Of a stretch of DNA of 64,000 bases, positions 59,854 through 64,000 are shown one piece after another (position 1 is the stretch's first letter; each line of letters begins with the position of its first letter). The position numbers and the translations under genes are program-made. Origin of the DNA: Nitrosopumilus zosterae (GTDB lineage Archaea > Thermoproteota > Nitrososphaeria > Nitrososphaerales > Nitrosopumilaceae); assembly GCF_025998175.1 (NCBI RefSeq), contig NZ_AP026695.1:798038-862037 (forward strand), in the 5' to 3' direction. The notes beneath the pieces are model-generated. The model did no database searches. It worked only from the letters and a program-made list of their open reading frames with translations, and was not told the origin of the DNA.

Positions 59854-61461
59854 TTGGCTTTTGAATCTATTTTGTATATAGGGATCTTGCTCTTAGCTGC
59901 CAAACTGTTTGGTGAAATCATGCATCGAATAAATCAGCCAACAATCTTGGGAAACGTTCTTGCGGGAATTATTGTCGGTCCTGCACTTTTTGCCCTTGTT
60001 CAGCCAATTGACGAAATTGAACTGTTCATTTCCATTGGGGTATTTTTCCTATTCTTTTTGATAGGCCTTGAAGAAATTGATCTTGCAGGCTTATTCCGTG
60101 TAATGCGAGGAAGGATTTTTGCTGGTTCTGCAGTTGCATTTTTAATTCCTTTTGTTATTGCAGGTATTTTTGGACTTGCTTTAGATATGGATTTTGTAAA
60201 ATCATTTGCAATTGCCAGTGTAATTGCGGCATCTAGCTTGGGTGTTACTGCCAAAGTTCTAAGTGATCTTGGAAAATTAAAATCCACAATAGGCCTTGAA
60301 ATTTTTACTGTTGCAGCAATAGTAGAATTTATTGCAATTATTGTTACAAGCATAATGATTCAAATCAATACCAGTGAAACACCTGAATTTTCTGAATTTG
60401 TTTGGTTATTTGTTAAAATGATCATATTTTTTACTGTAGCTGGACTTGTTTCAGTCTTTATTTTGCCACGTTTTTTCCGTTTCATAAAAAAACATCTGCG
60501 TGTTACCCAAGTATATTTTGGAGTTGTAATTGGGGTAATCTTACTTGTTGCATATTTTGCCGAGATTAGTGGGGTTCATGGTGCTATTGGTGCCCTGCTT
60601 TTAGGAATTGCTGTTTCCAGAATGAGTAAAGAGGATTATAATGAAATTTCAAAAAATGTCCATGCAGTAGGATATGGTATTTTTATTCCAATATTTTTTG
60701 CGGGAATCGGACTTCATTTTAGCACTGCATTTCTTGATTTAGAATTATGGATTATTGCTGGATTTCTTGTAATAATGATTGGGGTAAAATTTTTGGGCTC
60801 GTACATTGCAGTACGTATAGCTCAAATGCGTCCTGCGACAACTGTAGCGTATGGTGTAATGTCAAAAGGTGCAGTTGATTTGGCATTAATGTTATCTTTA
60901 CTACAAGTAAATATTTTGAACAATAGCTTGTTTTCCCTTTTGGTTCTCGGAACTTTAATGACCATGATAATTTCTAGCGTTGAACTTCAACGTAAATTAA
61001 AGAAAATCATCCACTTTAAAGTAGGTACGATTGAAATGGGCTTGGTCCCTGGTTATTTTAGAAGAGTTGTTTCGGATATGACTGCTGTGTCTGTAATTAA
61101 CACAGCGTTTCTAAAAACAAAAAAGAATATCACGATTAAAGAATTTCTTAAAAATAATGATCTTGACAAAAGACCATTTTTGGTTTTTGATGAAAATGAT
61201 GTTCTAGTGGGAATCATTTCAAAACGTGAAATCGAAAAATCACACAAGAAAACCCGTGATATTACTACTGTTGGAGATATAATGTATGAAAAATTCCTAA
61301 CCGTATTGCCTGATGATTATCTGTATTCAGTAATTCAAAAGATGAATTCTTACCCATTTGATATGATCCCCGTAGTGAATCCTGAAGAAAATAAAAAAGT
61401 TATCGGGATTATTTCCAATCAAGATATTATGAATTTACTCGTGGAACCCAAGAAATCCTAA
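59854..61461 (+). CDS. CPA2-type cation:proton antiporter with C-terminal CBS domains
   Basis: A 535-residue membrane protein. The first 390 residues are a Kef/NhaS-like antiporter with about 12 helices (INQPTILGNVLAGIIVGPAL; ISGVHGAIGALLLGIAVSRM). The last 130 residues form a CBS pair (DVLVGIISKREIE; IIGISNQDIM-like end), which would sense adenine nucleotides or ionic state. It exchanges Na+ or K+ for H+. Start is TTG 59854 behind a TATA-like TTTTTAAAATTA. It is followed by a universal stress protein gene. Confidence 0.9.
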   Translation: MAFESILYIGILLLAAKLFGEIMHRINQPTILGNVLAGIIVGPALFALVQPIDEIELFISIGVFFLFFLIGLEEIDLAGLFRVMRGRIFAGSAVAFLIPFVIAGIFGLALDMDFVKSFAIASVIAASSLGVTAKVLSDLGKLKSTIGLEIFTVAAIVEFIAIIVTSIMIQINTSETPEFSEFVWLFVKMIIFFTVAGLVSVFILPRFFRFIKKHLRVTQVYFGVVIGVILLVAYFAEISGVHGAIGALLLGIAVSRMSKEDYNEISKNVHAVGYGIFIPIFFAGIGLHFSTAFLDLELWIIAGFLVIMIGVKFLGSYIAVRIAQMRPATTVAYGVMSKGAVDLALMLSLLQVNILNNSLFSLLVLGTLMTMIISSVELQRKLKKIIHFKVGTIEMGLVPGYFRRVVSDMTAVSVINTAFLKTKKNITIKEFLKNNDLDKRPFLVFDENDVLVGIISKREIEKSHKKTRDITTVGDIMYEKFLTVLPDDYLYSVIQKMNSYPFDMIPVVNPEENKKVIGIISNQDIMNLLVEPKKS

Positions 61462-61547
61462 TTTTATAGGTTATCATCATAATCGTTAAAATTTCAATTG
61501 CTTGTAATAATTGAAAATTCTATATGTGTGAATGCTTTCTTATAATT

Positions 61548-61994
61548 ATGATCCAAAACAGAATTAAAAAAATTGTAATTCCCTTTGATGGTTCAATTCA
61601 CTCTAAACATGCCTTTAACATGGCATTAAATCTTGCACAAAAATACAATTCAAAATTAATTCTAGTAACATGTGTTGAAAAGATTAATGGAAGTTGGTAT
61701 GGTAAAGAATTTGCACCCTCCTACAATAAAGACGTAAAACGATACAAGGAAAAAATTCTTCGAGAAACATCAAAATTAGAAGAAATTTCAAAAAAGAAGA
61801 AGATTAAAACCATGACAAAAATTTTTGTTACTGATTCAATTGTAGAGCAAATTCTGTCATTTTCAAAATCAAATAATGCGGATGTGATTGTAATGGGCTC
61901 TCATGGAAGATCGGGAATTGATAAACTAATTCTAGGCAGTGTTGCTAATGGTGTTGTTCAAAGATCAAAAATCCCTGTTTTGGTAGTACGATAG
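61548..61994 (+). CDS. universal stress protein (UspA family)
   Basis: A 148-residue Usp domain with the ATP-binding loop MGSHGRSGIDKLILGSVANG at the C-terminal third and the N-terminal IKKIVIPFDGSIHSKHAF. Usp proteins bind ATP and often regulate transporters. The neighbouring CBS-domain antiporter is a plausible partner. The frame is open to 61524, but ATG 61548 is the likely start. Confidence 0.92.
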   Translation: MIQNRIKKIVIPFDGSIHSKHAFNMALNLAQKYNSKLILVTCVEKINGSWYGKEFAPSYNKDVKRYKEKILRETSKLEEISKKKKIKTMTKIFVTDSIVEQILSFSKSNNADVIVMGSHGRSGIDKLILGSVANGVVQRSKIPVLVVR

Positions 61995-62205
61995 AATACA
62001 AATCCCTAATTTTGATGACCTATTGTTTATTTCCAATTTTGAAATTCTAAATATCATTTTTCAAAAAACAATGATTGTTTAAATGGAATTTGTTGAACTT
62101 GAGATTATTATTGTGATGCTTGTTGGACTATGCTCTTTTTAACGGACTTGAAATTGCAATATTTTTTATCTAATTATTTAAATTCCTCAAAAAAACTAAT
62201 CATAT

Positions 62206-62634
62206 ATGCCTGAAATACGTGAAAAACAACATGATGATTTTGAAGTATTTGACAAAATTAACCAAAGATATTTTTCTGAAATAGAACATTCTGTTCCTCA
62301 TTTTCAGCAAACATTGTTTGATTTACAAAATGAGTGTTACAAGTTATGGAAAAACACTATCAATGCAAATGTACAATTGCAAAAAGAACTTTTAGGCAAA
62401 TCTGGATTTAATTTTGTTTTGCCTAAAATTACTCAAAAAATAATTGACAATGTTGGTGCGGAAATTGTAAAGTATCGACTAGCCTGTATAAAAATAGCAA
62501 TAACAACAATAGAATCGGGCACAAAAAATGTTAAAACCTGGAATGACAGTGCAAATACGTTTCTTGATTTGAATAGAAAAATAATACACAGTTGGTTTTT
62601 ACCGTTTATGCCCAAACCAGACACTGAAAAATGA
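62206..62634 (+). CDS. helical protein, phasin-like in appearance (second copy)
   Basis: A 142-residue all-helical protein (FDKINQRYFSEIEHSVPHFQ; LQNECYKLWKNTINANVQLQ). It matches the one at 33389-33847 in size and helix layout but only weakly in sequence. Its TGA overlaps the ATG of a 28-residue membrane peptide, so they are coupled. Function unknown; a granule- or surface-coating role is a guess. Confidence 0.5.
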   Translation: MPEIREKQHDDFEVFDKINQRYFSEIEHSVPHFQQTLFDLQNECYKLWKNTINANVQLQKELLGKSGFNFVLPKITQKIIDNVGAEIVKYRLACIKIAITTIESGTKNVKTWNDSANTFLDLNRKIIHSWFLPFMPKPDTEK

Positions 62635-62717
62635 AAAAATCCACCATTGGCATTATCGCTATTGCAATCTCTGTTGCAGTATTTTATGGCATAATGAGTT
62701 TATTATGGCAACTTTAA
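62631..62717 (+). CDS. 28-residue single-pass membrane peptide, translationally coupled
   Basis: Read from sequence: ATG 62631 to TAA 62717, overlapping the previous stop as ATGA. The peptide MKKSTIGIIAIAISVAVFY continues to SLLWQL. It is a basic start plus one membrane helix. The overlap supports real translation. Function unknown. Confidence 0.55.
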   Translation: MKKSTIGIIAIAISVAVFYGIMSLLWQL

Positions 62718-62788
62718 AAATACAAGTATCTTTAACAAATGAAACATGTTTTTTACAAAATTAAATCTATTTTCACCAAAAATGATTT

Positions 62789-62869
62789 TTATTCTTCATC
62801 AGGCTCGCCCGCTTTATCTCTGACTTTTTTGAGAATACAAAATTTACTTAATTTTTTGAGAAATCCCAT
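62789..62869 (-). CDS. candidate 26-residue basic/acidic peptide
   Basis: Read from sequence: ATG 62869 to TAA 62789, MGFLKKLSKFCILKKVRDKA and acidic end. It is an amphipathic peptide in an otherwise empty gap. It may be chance. Confidence 0.25.
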   Translation of the reverse strand: MGFLKKLSKFCILKKVRDKAGEPDEE

Positions 62870-62921
62870 TAGTGTAGTTACAAACTAGATCTTTATGTGT
62901 GTTGAAATTTTTGCTTGATCT

Positions 62922-63122
62922 CTACTCTTCATCGATTTTTTTGTTATATTCGTCCACTTTGTAATTGTATTCTTCAATCTCTTTGTTCTCATTATTGATG
63001 TCCTCTTCAAATAGTTCGGGATTTTCTTCTTGGGCTCGTTTCATTAGTTTCTTGAATGTGTCAGGATCATCTTTTTGAAGTTCGAGTAGAATTTTTCCTA
63101 TTGATTCATCTAGATTGCTCAT
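62922..63122 (-). CDS. small acidic protein
   Basis: A 66-residue acidic helical protein (MSNLDESIGKILLELQKDDP ... NKKIDEE) with about one-third Glu and Asp. ATG 63122 is taken; ATG 63125 is equally possible. It lies 62 bp downstream of the gene at 63185 in the same direction. No family recognised. Confidence 0.5.
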   Translation of the reverse strand: MSNLDESIGKILLELQKDDPDTFKKLMKRAQEENPELFEEDINNENKEIEEYNYKVDEYNKKIDEE

Positions 63123-63184
63123 CATTATTTATGATTCAAATCTCATATTTTTATCATTCCTAAAATCAAGACAAAGTCGCGTTT

Positions 63185-63610
63185 CTATTTTTTTCCATTT
63201 GTTGAATAGTCATATAGCATTCTTGCTTCTTTCCATTGATACCACACAAAATCCCATACTAGATCATCTATTGACTGACGTTCTTCTTCTTTGATTTGCC
63301 TATCTCTCAGATTGTAATTTATTTTACTTCTAATTGTCCCTAGTCGTAATCCTAGCATTACGCATTCTCTATTGTTACTGGGAAGTTCTTTTCCTCTAAA
63401 ACTGTTTGATTTTGAATCAAAAATATCAAAATGTTCCTTGTGCCACCTGAATTTTGACTTGTCAAATATCTCAAGAATTAAAGTGATTATGTCATAATCT
63501 AGTTTTTTCTGATCAAGTTTTTCTTTGATTATCTGCTCTACTTTTTCTTTTCTTTGCTTGTCGAGTTTTCTCTCTAAATCTTTTAGTTCTTTTGATATTT
63601 TCGCTTGCAT
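63185..63610 (-). CDS. hypothetical charged protein
   Basis: A 141-residue soluble protein. Residues 1-40 form a charged coiled coil (KELKDLERKLDKQRKEKVEQ); the rest is helical with Trp-rich ends (DLVWDFVWYQWKEARMLYD). It precedes the small acidic gene in a leftward pair and diverges from the gene at 63702. No family recognised. Confidence 0.55.
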   Translation of the reverse strand: MQAKISKELKDLERKLDKQRKEKVEQIIKEKLDQKKLDYDIITLILEIFDKSKFRWHKEHFDIFDSKSNSFRGKELPSNNRECVMLGLRLGTIRSKINYNLRDRQIKEEERQSIDDLVWDFVWYQWKEARMLYDYSTNGKK

Positions 63611-63701
63611 TAATTCAACACTGTGTAGAGTGGTAAATTGTCTCTTAATAACTATGAAATCAAGTTAAAAAATTATTAATCAAATCACACCCATTTCAAT
63701 T

Positions 63702-64000
63702 ATGCCGTTAGATAAAATGCCTGATGTTGAGCAATACGTGCCAACTCACAAATCTACAGTTCTACATGTAAAAGGTAAACCCGTAGCATGTATAATTGAT
63801 GACATAAGTAATGAATTGCGATTTAAATCTGTATCAAAAAATAATTCATTAAAAGCTAGTTTGATTGGTTTTCTAAACAAACATGATGATTTAGGTCTTC
63901 TATTGGGATTCAAATTAAAGATTCAAACTGATTTGGAGAATTTTGAATATACCGTATATCCAAATGATGAATTCATTGAAACGGTAATCTTTGATGAATC
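63702..64000 (+). CDS. hypothetical protein, N-terminal part (cut by window edge)
   Basis: From ATG 63702 the frame is open to the window end (99 codons). It starts MPLDKMPDVEQYVPTHKSTV and is alpha/beta with one Cys. I recognise no family, and the missing C-terminus prevents more. Confidence 0.55.
   Translation, partial: MPLDKMPDVEQYVPTHKSTVLHVKGKPVACIIDDISNELRFKSVSKNNSLKASLIGFLNKHDDLGLLLGFKLKIQTDLENFEYTVYPNDEFIETVIFDE

Overview
The window is a contiguous, AT-rich stretch of an archaeal chromosome, best explained as an ammonia-oxidising thaumarchaeon of the Nitrosopumilaceae (Nitrosopumilus/Nitrosarchaeum type). Archaeal markers are a family B DNA polymerase, Alba, RNA polymerase subunit K, ribosomal proteins S25e and S26e, deoxyhypusine synthase, an archaeal-type ThrRS, TrmB regulators, class III (archaellin/pilin-type) signal peptides, a TackOD1-like metal-binding protein and a cupredoxin ending in a PEFG-type sorting tail. 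Genes are dense, often overlap by 4 bp, and often begin with TTG or GTG a short distance behind a TATA-like box, as expected for leaderless archaeal transcripts. I found no rRNA, tRNA, insertion sequence or CRISPR array.

Layout. 1-9.8 kb: start of the DNA polymerase B gene behind dCMP deaminase, a Hef-type helicase, a mini-parvulin, a membrane protein, a HEAT-repeat protein, an EamA transporter, a stand-alone receiver domain, an FMN-binding protein, a DUF2203 protein and a TrmB regulator. 10.1-22.8 kb: a surface-filament locus. A secretion ATPase and two TadC/ArlJ-type membrane proteins are transcribed leftward. Divergently there is a zinc-binding protein and three proteins with class III signal peptides, then a His/Asp-rich SpaA-like surface protein, a typical pilin/archaellin and a 904-residue Ig-like membrane-anchored protein. 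22.8-45 kb: mostly housekeeping genes (UbiA prenyltransferase, aldo/keto reductase, asparagine synthase-like protein, Alba, RpoK, S25e, deoxyhypusine synthase, malic enzyme, ThrRS, agmatinase, CDP-alcohol phosphatidyltransferase, S26e, second TrmB, PfkB kinase, NAD kinase fused to a winged helix, CTP synthase, cupredoxin). 45-52 kb: a leftward trp operon (trpE-G-X-D-C-B-A) without a visible trpF, containing one unknown gene and a tiny Lys/Ala-rich ORF. 52-64 kb: regulators, a Lys/Ala-repeat protein, gamma-glutamyltransferase with N-formylglutamate amidohydrolase, a PRC-barrel/Lrp group, a CPA2 antiporter with CBS domains, a universal stress protein, helical unknowns, and a cut gene at the right edge.

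How it fits together. The most distinctive block is the surface-filament locus; a near-identical dyad (TGTTGT-N9-ACAACA) occurs upstream of both the adjacent TrmB gene and the major pilin, so TrmB control of the filament is a testable idea. The third pilin-like gene has no ATG/GTG/TTG start that preserves its signal peptide and appears to start at ATA, overlapping the upstream stop. The window is also rich in tiny Cys-rich (zinc-binding-like) proteins, several read here directly from sequence because of their size. Most functional calls are from recognised motifs; no database search was possible.
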